Positions 1 to 12,119 of a DNA stretch of 64,000 bases are shown in pieces. The translations under genes were made by a program, and so were the position numbers. A model generated the notes under the pieces. That model was not told the DNA's origin. It was given only the letters and a program-made list of their open reading frames with translations, and ran no database searches. Each line of letters opens with the position of its first letter. Position 1 is the first letter of the stretch. The stretch spans positions 56,980,312 through 57,044,311 of the forward strand of contig OZ024870.1 in assembly GCA_964017185.1 (NCBI GenBank), in the 5' to 3' direction. The stretch is from Rugalucina vietnamica (Eukaryota > Mollusca > Bivalvia > Lucinida > Lucinidae).

Positions 1-350
1 ACACTTTAGCCCGGCTATCCCCCTCCCTTCCCTGTAGGTGTTGGGGCAGTAATTACAAATGACTGGTGCATAATATACCGGGTACATGTGTATAAGAATA
101 GCATATGCGGTGTGTGGAAATGTGTGTTTATATATTTAGTTTAACCATCTTTATAGTCCTTAAACACAGGTCACCTCCTTCGTGATCACTGATCAGTGAA
201 CATGCATACGCTGTTCCTTGGCAAACCTCATGGAGGCAGTTTACCAGTACCAAGTGCACATCCATTGATTGACAGTTTTCTGTTTGTAAACAATATAATA
301 CCAATGTATATGCAGTATGTGTCACTTAATCTTTCATTTTCTTTTATTAG
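1..350 (+). other. upstream intron or flank of hAT-derived gene
   Basis: No gene or repeat is recognised here. The stretch ends in a pyrimidine-rich run followed by TTTTATTAG at 342-350, which makes a good splice acceptor for the exon that follows. It is therefore probably intronic, with earlier exons outside the window. The open frame reading through 196-429 mixes this intron with the exon and is not a gene by itself. Confidence 0.4.
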
Positions 351-425
351 GTCTATAAGTCGTGATGTTCCGGACGCCGTGAATGATGTACCTAATGCCA
401 GTGGGTCAGACGGAAGCCGTAATTG
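351..425 (+). CDS. internal coding exon of hAT-derived gene
   Basis: This is a 75-base exon bounded by an acceptor ending TTTTATTAG (349-350) and a donor G|GTAAGAAC (426-433). In the frame that is open here it encodes a short acidic, serine-rich stretch (SISRDVPDAVNDV and onward). The last two bases, TG, combine with the first base T of the exon at 1342 to give a cysteine codon, and the reading frame then continues directly into the long hAT-like frame. Both flanking introns would be phase 2, so the exon is symmetric and could be skipped without shifting the frame. Splice sites and phase are read from sequence; actual splicing is inferred and no transcript data were available. Confidence 0.6.
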
Positions 426-1341
426 GTAAGAACTTACATGGTACTATAGAAATGATTTTTAAATAAACTCTAGGATGAAGCTTTAATACGAAGTTGTGAA
501 AAATCAACACTGGATAAGTGTACTTTCATACCAGGATATTTGGGCTAATATACAGTACAATATTAATGTACGGTCACCTCGACGTACGTGTTGCACAAAT
601 GTTTAAAGTTTTTCGATTAAGTTTTTATAAGTCTATATGTATATCTCTTGAGCATATAGATGGAAAAAGTTGGTACTATGTATGTTGTTAGATACATTGG
701 TCTGAAGTTTTATTCTGTACCAAAGTTCAAGTCAGGCGAGCTACGCTGTCCTGCGAGCACATACCCTTTCATAAATTTCTATTAAAATTAAGATTTTTCT
801 AGTCTCTTCTTTGCATTTGAAACAGAGACGCATTTCACAAAAAACTTGTCGCTGGTGACTCTAGTTACAGTTTTAAAAATTTTAAACCCATTTATGATAT
901 GAGCCTGTGCATGAGAAAACAAGCAATTTGGGTTTCCGACCAGGTCTGACACAAACCAGGCTATACAGTCACAGCCTAAAGCTAGAAGCTTGAAACTGGA
1001 TATAAGTAGAAGAGAAATAATACTATCAGGTGGCGAAAACAGACGCTGATCAACTGTGCATTTACTGCACAGCTGATCTGTGTCTTTGTTTTTGCTTATG
1101 CAAATTGTTGGTTTTTCTCGTGCACAGGCTCATATGGGATTCCGATTCCAGCAAACAGTGCCAACAAAAATCAGATACCTTGTGATGCAACATCTGATTT
1201 TGGTTCACACTGTTGCTTGTTGCTATTTAAAAAATAAATTATAAAAGATGTTAAATATTTAAGTCAACAGCGGTAAGTTCTTACATGGCACAGCTTATAT
1301 ATAAAGTCAAAATGAGTAAGAGAAAATAATGTGTTTTGCAG
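426..1341 (+). other. intron of hAT-derived gene
   Basis: The intron is 916 bases, from GTAAGAAC to TGTTTTGCAG. It has no coding content and carries one complete PAL-A palindromic element at 901-1131 in minus orientation. The acceptor at 1340-1341 is preceded by a short T run. Confidence 0.6.
901..1131 (-). mobile_element. PAL-A copy 1
   Basis: Complete 231-bp element with GAGCC...GGCTC ends, flanked by a 4-bp duplication ATAT (897-900 and 1132-1135). The core hairpin belongs to the TGTGCA arm class but is imperfect at the apex. It lies in the intron of the hAT-derived gene. Confidence 0.8.
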
Positions 1342-3517
1342 TGACGAACACCGTCCTTCAACACCAGCCAAGGTATTACTGAGGTGTGATGACAGCCAGT
1401 CAACCAACCATGTACCTAGACAGCAAGCTACACCCTTGAAGTCAGTGATTCAACAAGGCCGACCATCCACTCCAAGCCGACAAACCACTCCTAGCCGACC
1501 AGCCACTCCTAGCCAACCAGCCACTCCTAGCCGACCAGCCACTCCTAGTCGACCAGCCACTCCAAGCACTAAGATAGGGACATTTAAGCCTTCATGGGAA
1601 ACAGATTTTCTGGTTACTCTTTCTGAAGATAAGCTTAAGTTAGTTTGTTTGATTTGTGGACAGAATCTTGCTCAGATTAAGAAAGACAATGCGAGAAAAC
1701 ACATGACAAGGGCCCACAAAGATTCCGTTGACAACATGACTCTCGACACAAAGAAAAAGCTGAAAGAGAAATACCTCAGTGACATGAAGAAGGGTCAAGA
1801 CCAAGTTCAACAGTTCCTGGGACCACAAAGCCTCATACAGACAGCTCCATACAAGCTAGCCTACACCATCGCCAAACACAAGATGCCTTTCTCAGCATGT
1901 GATGCCTTCCTAGAGTTCGCCAAAGCAGCAGATCCAGACAACGCAGTATTCCAGAAGATGTCAGCAAGTAGACAGACTATCACCAGAAAGGCAGTAGAAG
2001 TCCATCAGAAGATAATCCAGGCTGATGTTGTTGATGGAGTCAAGAAGTCCCTCTACTGGTCATACATCATAGATGAGAGCATGGACAAGAAACTCAAGGA
2101 ACAGCTTGGGATATATGTGAGGTACATCAACCTTCAAGAAGAAAAGGTGGCAGTTCACTTCCTGGCCTACGAGGACATCAAGGGGAGACCTAACTCAACC
2201 AATCTCTTCAACAGCATCAAGTCAAGATTTGATGAGCATCAACTACCAACCAGTCGTCTGGTATCCCACACTTCAGACAATGCTGCCGTTGTTGTGTCAG
2301 AGATGAATGGTGTTGCCGGGAAAGCCCAGAGAGAGTTCAACCCAAAGCTGTTCATTCAGAGATGTACAACCCACACAGAAGTACTGGTAGCCAAAGATGG
2401 CCAGAAGAAGATACCGTCCTTTGTTGAGAAGACAATCAAGGATATCCTCAACAACTTCAGATGGAGTGGAGTGAAGAAACAAGAGTTTGAAGATCTCTGC
2501 AGCCTCAATGATGAGAAGTACAAGTCCCTCGTCACGTACCACAGGGTGAGATGGTTGTCCCTTGAAAGCTGTGTGAACAGAATCAGTGAGTTGCTGCAAC
2601 CCCTGGCTACCTACTTCGACGACCAAGCCAACAGCCATGCTGTGTCACCGGCAGAGAGGAAGAGAAACCAGGACCTGTATGACAGAGTTTCATCCCCAGA
2701 GTTCCTTCTCTACCTGTACTTCCTGAAGAGCCAGCTACCCCAGCTTGCTGATATCAACAGAGAGCTACAGAAGAAGAACCAGACACTCTATGCTACATAC
2801 AGAAGAATCTTCGCCTTCATGAGAGTTTTTGTAAGCCCTGTAGTATGTGACGACACCGAGCCACTAGAGCTATTGATGGAACATGAGAATCTGATCGACA
2901 TCTCTCTCCATGATGTTCAAGAGCCACCACCATTTGGCGCCAAAGAATTCAGAGACTACTGGATGGAGGTGATTGAGAATGGCCATCTGAGTGAGAGGAA
3001 ACTAAAAGAGGTCTTCAGCAACTGTTTCAACTACATCGTGACCATTGGCAGAGCATTTCTGAAGAGATTCCCAGAGGCCGACTTCGTCTTGAAACACTGC
3101 CAGTTCCTGGAGCCAGAGAGACGATCAGTCAGGTGTGACAAGTCCATTCCCACAGTTGTAGAGAGATTCAACAATGGCTTCTTCGACGAGATGGAAGTTC
3201 TGCGGTCCTACAAGCTCTATCGACTGGATGACAGTGTTGATGATCTCCTGAAGTCAGATGAAGTTGATGGCAATGTTGTGAAGTTCTGGTGTAAGATGGA
3301 GAAGAGGAAAGAATTCCAGCCATTTGCAAGACTATGCATCCTGCTTCTGACAGTTCAGCCAGATACCTGTGATCTTGAACGAGGATTTAGTGTTATGAAC
3401 ATGGTGAAAAATGAGTACAGAACAAGACTGACACAGGACAACCTCAATGCTGCTGTTGCCATTGCCATGGAAGAGAGGGCCACTTCAGAGATGTGTTTCA
3501 CAAGATGCCTCAAGTGA
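1342..3517 (+). CDS. hAT transposase-derived zinc finger protein, last exon
   Basis: The open frame runs 728 codons from 1331, but the likely coding start of this exon is the splice junction at 1342; there is no in-frame ATG near the 5' end and a stop lies at 1313. Residue numbers count from 1331. Order: S/T-P-rich repeats (about 44-79, six RPATPS-like hexapeptides); a C2H2/BED-like zinc finger (C106, C109, H124, H129); an RNase-H-like hAT core with D248 in IIDES and D316 in TSDNA; and a C-terminal dimerisation region with E683 in DLERGFSVMN. These match the D/D/E positions of hAT transposases, and the overall look is that of ZBED/ZNF862-type transposase-derived host proteins. The frame is intact over more than 2 kb, its codon use differs from the AT-rich surroundings, and no terminal inverted repeats were seen. 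It could be a domesticated nuclear DNA-binding protein or a recently active element. The family call is strong; the function is unknown. Confidence 0.85.
1459..1569 (+). repeat. in-frame 18-bp tandem repeat encoding TPS hexapeptides
   Basis: About six 18-base units (core CGACCAGCCACTCCTAG) encode R/Q-P-A/S/T-T-P-S. The unit length is a multiple of three, so copy-number change keeps the frame. Each unit carries a Thr-Pro, a potential proline-directed phosphosite. Confidence 0.8.
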
Positions 3518-4295
3518 TGATATAGTCAACAAGTCAACCCCAGAGATAAATTTGTCCACTTAATCTGAGAAAGATTCTGTCCACAAATCAAATAACAAAA
3601 TTAAGGTGTGATAATTTGCATTTGATCAAAACAAATCATTTTAGTTTTAGTAAACCAGAAGCTCTGTTATTGATGATTTTAGGGTTGAACAGCTGTAAAA
3701 AAATCCAAACATTCCTAATGTATACTTGTTTTATATTTGTATTGCATAGCCGAGCATGACATGCTTGTATAAAACAAGTGAGTGTTAAGTACAAGTTTAC
3801 ACTGTTCTTCCTTAAATTCTGTTGGTGAAAATATACAAGGACAATCAGTGCTAAGTGACATATATATTCAAACAACAGTGTACAGTGGACTACTAATAAT
3901 AGTGCAGAATGTGTAGTGCTTTAACATTATTTTCAAAGTTTTCTGTTGTTTTTTTATTATTTTCAATTCAAATATCAGTGTTCATTAAGTGGCTTATAGT
4001 AGTCTGGGGTCTAGACTTTTGGTTTAGAACTGTTTCAGTATTGTTTTTATTTATAATTTAAGAGATAAATATCAAAGAGATAATGTATACATGTGTTTCT
4101 TCTCTTTTTATCAACTCATTAGTAAACTTTATTAAGAATGCAAGTGCTAAGTATGCTATTTAACATTATGAGAGCGTATTGGGTAAATATGTTTATAATG
4201 GCACCGCGCGCCGAAATTATTGATCTCAATTCAGTGGTTTTGCTACAAGAGATTTTACTTTTGCTACAAGGCAAAATGATTTGGACACCCCTGGA
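3518..4295. other. 3' flank of hAT-derived gene, AT-rich
   Basis: Probably the 3' UTR and downstream flank. No canonical AATAAA signal was found close to the stop, and no other gene or recognised repeat was seen. Confidence 0.4.
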
Positions 4296-4496
4296 TCTGC
4301 ATATGTGAAAAACAAAGACGCAGATCAGCTTCGCAGTAACTGCGAAGCTGTTCAGCGCCTATGTATTCGCTAGACGGATAGTGCAGTTTAATTCCTCAAC
4401 TTTTTATATCCAAAATGTCCAGCCTCTAGCCATTTTCTGTGGTTTGTGTCGGACCTTTTCGAAAACCACATTGTTGGTTTTTTCATGACGAGGCTC
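4296..4496 (+). mobile_element. PAL-A copy 2, left end truncated
   Basis: Begins inside the family consensus at ATCTGCATATG and ends in AGGCTC followed by ATTT. The core hairpin has TTCGCAG arms. Confidence 0.7.
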
Positions 4497-4860
4497 ATTT
4501 GTGACAGTTGTGGCGGATGTCATAAACAGTATTGACCATTAAGGATCATTAGTGTATTATGTTTACAACACGTAATCAGCTGTCTTTGACGCCAAGTTTG
4601 TGGTGCATGATAATAATAGTAATCCGAAATACCAAATATAGACAACTCGCTCCAGACTGTCATAATTAGGGATTCCATTTATAGACATTCTGTTCCCGTA
4701 TTTCATGTAAACAGTTCTGCTCAAATGAAAATCATATAGCAAGACCATTCATGGTATTGTTCACTCGGTCTTAATTCATGAAAAGGTAACAAGCAGTTAT
4801 AGACAAAGGTGCTCTCTAATCCGCTTTTAATAGTATAGATAAAATACAGTCTAAGGGTAT
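4497..4860. other. unique spacer
   Basis: No gene, recognised repeat or signal was seen here. Confidence 0.3.
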
Positions 4861-4861
4861 T

Positions 4862-5245
4862 GAAACAGATAAATCTATCAACCTTGATCATGCATTACAT
4901 GCAACGCAAGGGTGGTCAGGTGGGAATATGGGCCCATTAAATAAAGTAGATGACTGCTTATCTGTCCAGGCAAAGCGTCGACGCTACTTACCATCTGATT
5001 ACTGGTTACATGTAACCGCTCATGTATGTGCCTGCCCAGCAAGAGTGGTCCAAGTCAAACCATCCATACTTATACGTGGTGGCTTAGTTGGTTGGTTATA
5101 CTTGAAGCACTTGTTGGATGTCATGACATCCTAATTTAGGGTAAAATCCCATTAAATAGAGGCAACGTCCCGTCATGACCATATCTGTCAGAGTGACTGG
5201 GGCGCTAAGCATCAATTCAAACAAACACAATAATAAAGCAACACA
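4862..5245 (+). mobile_element. RS short-retroelement-like repeat, copy 1
   Basis: About 380 bp. Key marks are GGTGGGAATATGGGCCC, TTACATGTAACCGCTC, GGAGGCAACGTCCC and the 3' tail GGGCGCTAAGCATCAATTC followed by CAAACAAAC-type sequence. The tail resembles the ends of many invertebrate SINEs. No pol III boxes were identified with confidence, so the class is inferred. Homologous full copies lie at 13306 and 15345. Confidence 0.6.
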
Positions 5246-5925
5246 AACAGTTTATATATTACAAAATGTCAATACAGATGTTTGTTGTTTAATACGTTTC
5301 GAATTTATTGTTTATTACAGCGGCGCAACTTGTTTTGACGCTATTTGTTCCATTAGTTGTTTCTTTATTATTAATAAGTGCAAGAAACAAATAGAACCGC
5401 ACACGCCAAGAGAAGATAACAAAATGATAAATGAGCTTGATGGTGGAACTATTTATCATTTACGTTTTCAGGTTAACAAGTAATGATAAATATGCCTTTC
5501 ATTTCTTATTGATCTTGCAAGAAGGAAAACAATCGGTTCCATAATTATATAAAGATGTTGAAATAATGGAAAATCCGGGCATCAGTCCTGACAGGCCTAT
5601 TTGTCTGATCACATGAATTACATATACATTTAACTCGTGGTAAAGCCTGCTCGTTTAAAATTGACATGTAGATGTCGACTTAAAACGGTTTCATCTATGA
5701 GACATTTCTGCTGTTGAACATTTGTCTTGTGAATGTTTCGTCGATTAAACATTACTGAAACTTTTTACAGGAAGACACTCAGGCATTTCTTTATTTTCAC
5801 AATTCAAAGATTGAAATGAAGTTTCTTCAATGCAGGCACACCGTAAGATTTTCTCCCGGAAGAAATCGAATACGTGCTGTATGAATAAGCGAACTTTTCT
5901 CTTTCGTACGCTAGGAAGGAAGCTC

Positions 5926-6243
5926 CTATCTGTGTGCACACAAGTACATGTAAGTCATAAGTACAGACGTACATGTAAGTCTTGAGTAAGCAGTATAGTT
6001 CTGATAGTTTTTACTGAACCATGTTGACATGTCGGTTGTGGTCTCAAATATGTTGAGTCTGTCGAGCTCGTCTGACTCGGACGACTTACAAACCGTCATT
6101 TGATGTTCTGCCATTATTGTTGAAAGGTAGTTCGCAACCGTGAATATTTTGGAAGGATTTCGATGTCCATTTACCTTTCTATCCAGCTCATCCAAAATAT
6201 GTTCCACTGTGTTCGGGTCCTGTAACACAGACGGGCAGTCCAT
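5926..6243 (-). CDS. candidate 105-residue acidic protein, unrecognised
   Basis: The start codon (complement of 6241-6243) has A at -3. The product begins MDCPSVLQDPNTVEHILDEL and is rich in D, E, S and T, with no signal peptide or membrane segment. A GTAAAT immediately after the codons for LDRK could act as a splice donor, so this may be only a first exon. The duplicated block at 15.3-18.0 kb carries the same frame in decayed form (stop and small insertion after MDCLSMLQD, then a frameshift), yet keeps recognisable protein similarity (DELDRKINGHRNSSK; ANYLST; SDELDRFNI). That suggests past coding constraint. Family not recognised; it could also be non-coding repeat sequence. Confidence 0.35.
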   Translation of the reverse strand: MDCPSVLQDPNTVEHILDELDRKVNGHRNPSKIFTVANYLSTIMAEHQMTVCKSSESDELDRLNIFETTTDMSTWFSKNYQNYTAYSRLTCTSVLMTYMYLCAHR

Positions 6244-6725
6244 AATACTGATGTCCCAGTTATCAACAGTAGTTTCTCTTTTGCGGCTTTAAAGCGTGCT
6301 GGCCAATTTGATAACTGCAGTCATCTTCTCTAGATGAACAAGCTAGGTTGAATCCTCACTGTTTGATATTCAAGTTAGATTTTGTGCAAGTTGGTAAGTA
6401 TATAAAGAACCCAACAAGCGAAGTCAAAACAAGTTTAAGACTGAAATGTGACTGATTCCACTTTATTTGTTGCACTTAGCCAGACAATTATCTGTCGTAG
6501 TTCAAGTGATATGGCGACTCTGCCACTCCTAAATAATTCCGCATTTACCACATAATCTTGCAAATTTAGTTACATCAGTTGTAAATCAAATATTTATGAC
6601 AGGCGAACGTAATGGAAAACCAATCCTATATTTGATGATGATCTTAAAACCCCGGACAGAAAATGTCATCTGAAGATGCCATCTGTAAGCGCTAAGTTCT
6701 TGGAATGTGATATCGTAAAATACCA

Positions 6726-8375
6726 CAACAATAATTTCATCAATACATGTTACACCTAAACTTTCTTGAAAACAGATATATTTCACAGCTGATATAATTA
6801 GCAAAATTTCAAAATGTACAATCCCGATAGCTCTTGTAACGTTAACTAGCTTTGAGCAATGCCTGATACCCATGGAAGTCGGTTGAATGTCTCGTCTGTT
6901 TAAGCTGTGATTGTCTCTGGACGTAAATTCGCCTTTTCAGGTACGAGGGACGATTGAAAAGTACGTCACGGTACAGTGTAGTATGGTATCGTAATTTCTT
7001 AATGCGGTGCTAAATACATGTATATTAAAGTAATACATATATAGATAGTAGAATTTCTCCTCTTCAAGATGATGTATTGATTTTTGTAGAGCGACTAGTC
7101 ATGCACGTGCCTCGCACGCTCAAAATGAAGGCATGTTTATATACTGGCGGATATTTTCGAAAAAAATATTGAGAAAAATCAACACAAAATCAGTGACCTA
7201 ATTCGATATCAGATAATAACAAATAAGCGATATCTCTCGGAATTCTATAGCTGTAGATGTCTTTTGCGGTTATTGATTGCACGGCTAACCTAATTCGATG
7301 CGAAAAATATTGATTACTATAAAAGCTGTACCGTTTCAAAACATAGCACTTTTGCACGTTTTCTTCCTATTTGTTTTGAGATTAAGGCTCATTCTGCATC
7401 AAGATTTGTGACATCTTAGTAAATTTTCTGCGTTATTCGTTGTGATCGTTGCACAAAGGGAATTTTGTCATGCAAATATGTCGTCTCATCCTACTCGGTT
7501 CCTATAAAAATGAATCTTAATGACACTACACCCTATTTTCAAGAAGTGGGTGGGGTAACTAATCCCCTCATATCTTATAAACTATAGGAAGTTTCTTCAA
7601 GATAAACTGTCAGTCACCACTCTAGTAATTGGTTTAAACTCACAATTCTTTCTCACCATTCTACTTGCCACAATTCTCAATTTATACAAACAAAACTATT
7701 CCTCCTAGCTAAAATCACTCATACCCATGACCAGATTTAAACAATTATCTACCATTTGTTGTGCTCTGAATAATTTTTGTTTGTCTTGTTACGAAGCAGG
7801 GAAACAGTGCTTGGTATGAAACTAAACTTAAAATTAATTCAAACAAATGCTGATTTTATATTTTTAAATTAAAACCATTGTGACGGGTGCGTTTTGACAT
7901 AGAAAATGAACAAAATGCAGAGAATTCCATAAGACGCAGATATTGTCGTCTCGTGTTTAAGTTAAAGGAATTTACAAATTTATTCAAGACTTGCATAATA
8001 AATTGCCTTTATGATAGGCTACAAAATGGCGCAAAATAATCTTATTCCATCAAATAGTGTTCAGGTACTGCTAAATTTAAAAATGATTATAAATTGTCTT
8101 TTTTATTAAAATTTCACTTTTTCCAGTATACAAACAGTACCCATGTTTACAATAATATTTTTCTTGACTGCATCATGTCACCTTCGTGAAACTAGTGTGA
8201 GAGCGTGGGGGAAAGATAGTTGTTTAAACTGATACCAAACATGTATTTGTTTGCCGATCCGTTACTGAAATAATGGACCACGCTACGTACTTTCCAATCG
8301 CCCGTCGTACATGTAATATTCCCACATGTGTTAAAGTGGCAAAGCTTATACGCTACTGAATGACCGTCTGATTAT
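6726..8375. other. unique intergenic DNA
   Basis: AT-rich sequence. No gene, palindrome or repeat family recognised in it. Confidence 0.3.
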
Positions 8376-8377
8376 TA

Positions 8378-8470
8378 GTTAACGCTCTGGTCTGAGCTGG
8401 CCATAAAAAAGTGGTTCAAGTTTAACCATACATATAAGCGTTAGTGGCTTACTTGGGTGGCTGTAAGACA
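8378..8470 (+). mobile_element. RS fragment
   Basis: A short internal piece of the RS family (AAGTGGTTCAAG, CATACATATAAGC, TTAGTGGCTTACTTGGGTGG) with neither end preserved. Confidence 0.55.
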
Positions 8471-8639
8471 ACAAAAAAGACAATGGGAGACAATTCAAAG
8501 GGGGTGTTACAGATGTGCCCACGCAAGGATTTTCTTTAAATTTTACACATAAGTAGGTCATCATATATGAACTATGAAAATGTATATATTTAATTAAATA
8601 ATTAATTATAGGACTCAGGAGGCAACCCTGGTTCACTCC

Positions 8640-11600
8640 CACAATGACATGATACCTACCCTCTTCTTTGTGTGTTCTAAATATTAAGTTTTAGCATTTT
8701 CTAAGATTTGTCATGTGGATTGGCTCGAGAACATCCCAGGCATTATACTTATACCATAAAAACATTTTACAGAAGTACTATATAGATTTCCTGATTGAAT
8801 AATCATAAAAATTCTCATTTTTTTTTCTCTAAAATTGACAAAAATTACAAAATTCATTTTCAAAGATAAATATGTTCGAGTATTGTCAAGATATCATATT
8901 TGCATAAAAATTTGCCATATATATCCTCTTGATTTGAGCAAAATTTCATGATAATTTAAAACCGGTAACATTGTCATTTTTTACATTATATACATAAAGA
9001 TCACTTTTCATAATTTTAACAAAATGTTGAAATTTTTCCACAACACCACACAAAGGTTTTGAATTATGATCATAATGCACATTTCTGACAAACAATGTGC
9101 TAAAACAATCCTGAATGGCATATATTTAGTAACGTCCATGTAACTGGGTGGCCTGTTGGGAAATAGCTGTTCTCTTTGCAAACTCTACATTCTCTTTGTA
9201 CAAGTATCTATATGTCATTTCGGTTGTTTTCCACATGGAATTTTAGGTGGAACCTTGGTTCTAATTGCAGGAGCTCCTGGCCATTGCTTACTTTTGCCAA
9301 AAAGATGTTATTCGTGATGGTCTTCTACCATCTGTTTTTCACATTTGACTGTTATCTTTAGGTTTAGAATGATATAAAGTAATTCTAAAATAGCAGTGAG
9401 ACCAAATGGCTTAAAGTTTGCCTTCAGTTGAATCAATTCTGAAAGCTCTGAATTATTCTAATGAGGAAACTGATAATCAGGTTGTTTCTCTTATAGGAGT
9501 GGGATAGGGAGATCCATGTGGACTTGTGTAGTGATGAACGGAATCTGATATTAATATTTCTTACGCTCACTGTATATTGCTTTAACATACCAATTCCATG
9601 TTTAAAGTTTTAGAGGGAAAGCTAGAGTACCTCTTATACCCAAATTTTACAACTTTGACTTTCAACACACGATATGATTTTGATCTTTACATGAGATTAA
9701 AACGGACCATAAATTCTGTAAAGTCGTATGCCATAAGTATTTTAAACATTTAGCCTTCAGTCAAATGCAACATCACTGCCTTACATTTGTTACCCACATA
9801 AATGCTTGAAAAATAACCATCAAACCATTTCTAAGGATCTTATTCAGCCTTTTAAACTTATATTGTTTGTTACATACATTACATCCTTCAAAACTGAATA
9901 TTTAAGTTAATATGTTCTCGGTAAAAATAAAATTTAGTAAAGTATGTTCTGTCATATCATGACAAACATCTTGTAGACAATGATTTTCCTTTCATACAAG
10001 TATGATTTTCCTTTCATACAAATACAAACATTAATCTTGCATATTATGTGTTCTAATCCTTTACACAATCCTGCAAAAGTACTAAGATAAGGTTCGCATC
10101 AAAATAAAACATAGAATGATGAATAAATGTCAGAAAAAAACAGATTGAGTAATAAGTTTATAATATTTTCTTGAGATAAATATCATGGTATGTGTATTGG
10201 GATGTTCAATGAAATGTAAATTCTTAATTTGTGATTTTGTAACATTCTTATCAAATAAGGATAAGATGTACGCAAATGAGCAGCCCCGTGATTTAGCATG
10301 TGTATTAACTAGTTACATATAACATCCATTTAAAATAAGAAGAAAAAGTTCAACTTTAAAAGATCGTATGATATGAAAATTGTTCATATTGCATGTTTTC
10401 GCTAAATGTAACGTAAGTAACAGATTGAAGGGTTACACAGAGACAACTTCTGAATTCAGGAAGATCAATAATATTGCATTTTAAACCCTGAAGTTAAACT
10501 AATATCACAGTGATGTTTAAAACACAAATTTTATTGAAATCTTTAAATTCTTTTAAGTCTGTCCAAACAGTAACTTATGCATCAGGGTATAAGGTCTTGG
10601 TGTTGGGTTTCTTTAAAAGCATGCTATAATAATATAAATTGCTTATAGTAAGCCTTTAGGAAAAATCCTATGGCCATAAATCATTTATTAAATTCGTCTG
10701 TAATTATTAGTGAACAAGTTCACATTTTGATGAATAAGGGTTATGTGTAATGAATGTAACAAAACACCATGTAACCGGTCCACGATTTTATGAAATTTCA
10801 CGAATATATTCCTAACATATGTGGGCAGTTTTTATATACTCAGAGGAAAAAGTTTAGTCAGTAACTTTGACATGCCCGATTACTGTCATAATCTGCTGGC
10901 TGCCTTACATACCTCCCATTATTACATTTGCAAAGGCAGCTTCTTTCTTATTATGAAAAGAAACTCCACCATTGTCCATTTACATGGAGTTATTGGCCTT
11001 TTTCGTTAAACATCATTTTTGTGATTATCCGATAAATGATAAAATGGGCACTTTCATGAATAGCGCTTGTTACTAGTGACAAAAGTCCGAAAAAATATTT
11101 TCAAAATGCAGCCACAAACACGAGAAATAACATGTGAAATACATTGTATTCATTATATTGAGATTATCTCCCTTTTATTTAAATTAAGAACGAAAATCGG
11201 TGTATGTACTCTGGCAAAACCACATGCGATATTTTATTCTGTTAGGCTTTATTCACAGCTTTACGACAGCTAAATTCAATCCTTTACTATCAAGCGGTTT
11301 TGATGCTATAGCGATTTAAACAGTCCCAATGGGGTTTTACATGTATTTTCACTGACTAAACTTTTGCCGGTGAGCATATTAAAATGCTGTCTTGACAAAG
11401 ACTGGAACACAGAAAATTTTACATTCAAATTTTACCTCTTTTAAAATGAGCTGCTGAAAATTGAGGTAACATGTACATAAAAATGACTGCTGCCCCACTA
11501 TCTTGATACTAACAAAGTCATTTATAGTATCAGCAAACATACCTATGACTACTTTAATTCTGGAAAGATTTCAACATTTGCTTCATGAATCGTTGATCAC

Positions 11601-12119
11601 TATAGAAATGTTTAAAGTGGGCCAACCTCAGCTATGCTAGTGACGTCATAATTTGCCAATGGAATTTAAATTAAAAGGGAATACACCATTTTTATAGCAG
11701 TCATAACCAAGACAATTAATGCACATAATTTCATAAGATTTCATGCGTGGGCAAACTCCCATGTTAATTACCCATACCCTGTAACATGCCCTTTGGCAGA
11801 ACATGGGCGAACTTACTATATTTATCGGGATATATGATTGATTGGCACTTTTTGAATTCTAACTTTGCGTTCAGTACAGCAAACAGGAACTTGTCTTAAC
11901 TTAAAGGAACACGACGTCAATGGTATACCAGACATCATATATACATGTGCATGTATATTATACGGCTTACGCTATTTTGATTTCAACGTGACATCATGCC
12001 AATTTCATGTTCTGTTGAACAAGTTTATATTCAAACATTTCTTGAAGTTCCTGAATTGGCAAAATCTGATCTAAGTTGAGAATTTATTGCGACCTTGCAT
12101 GGTTTATCCTTACTTTTTA
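8640..12119. other. unique AT-rich intergenic DNA
   Basis: About 3.5 kb with no convincing gene, palindrome or known repeat family. The scattered short open frames lack coding character. Confidence 0.3.

Larger units (their letters stand above)
4860..6725 (+). repeat. segmental duplication, copy 1
   Basis: This block (RS element, a conserved segment with the landmark GATGTTTGTTGTTTAATACG, then a minus-strand open frame and its 5' region) is repeated at 13306-14540 (truncated) and 15340-18030. Copy 1 lacks the PAL-A insertion seen in the other two and so preserves an empty site near 5265-5272. Confidence 0.7.

Noticed and set aside
1331..1341. GTG start for the hAT-like frame
   Set aside because: These bases form the pyrimidine tract and acceptor TGTTTTGCAG; a spliced start at 1342 fits eukaryotic gene structure better.
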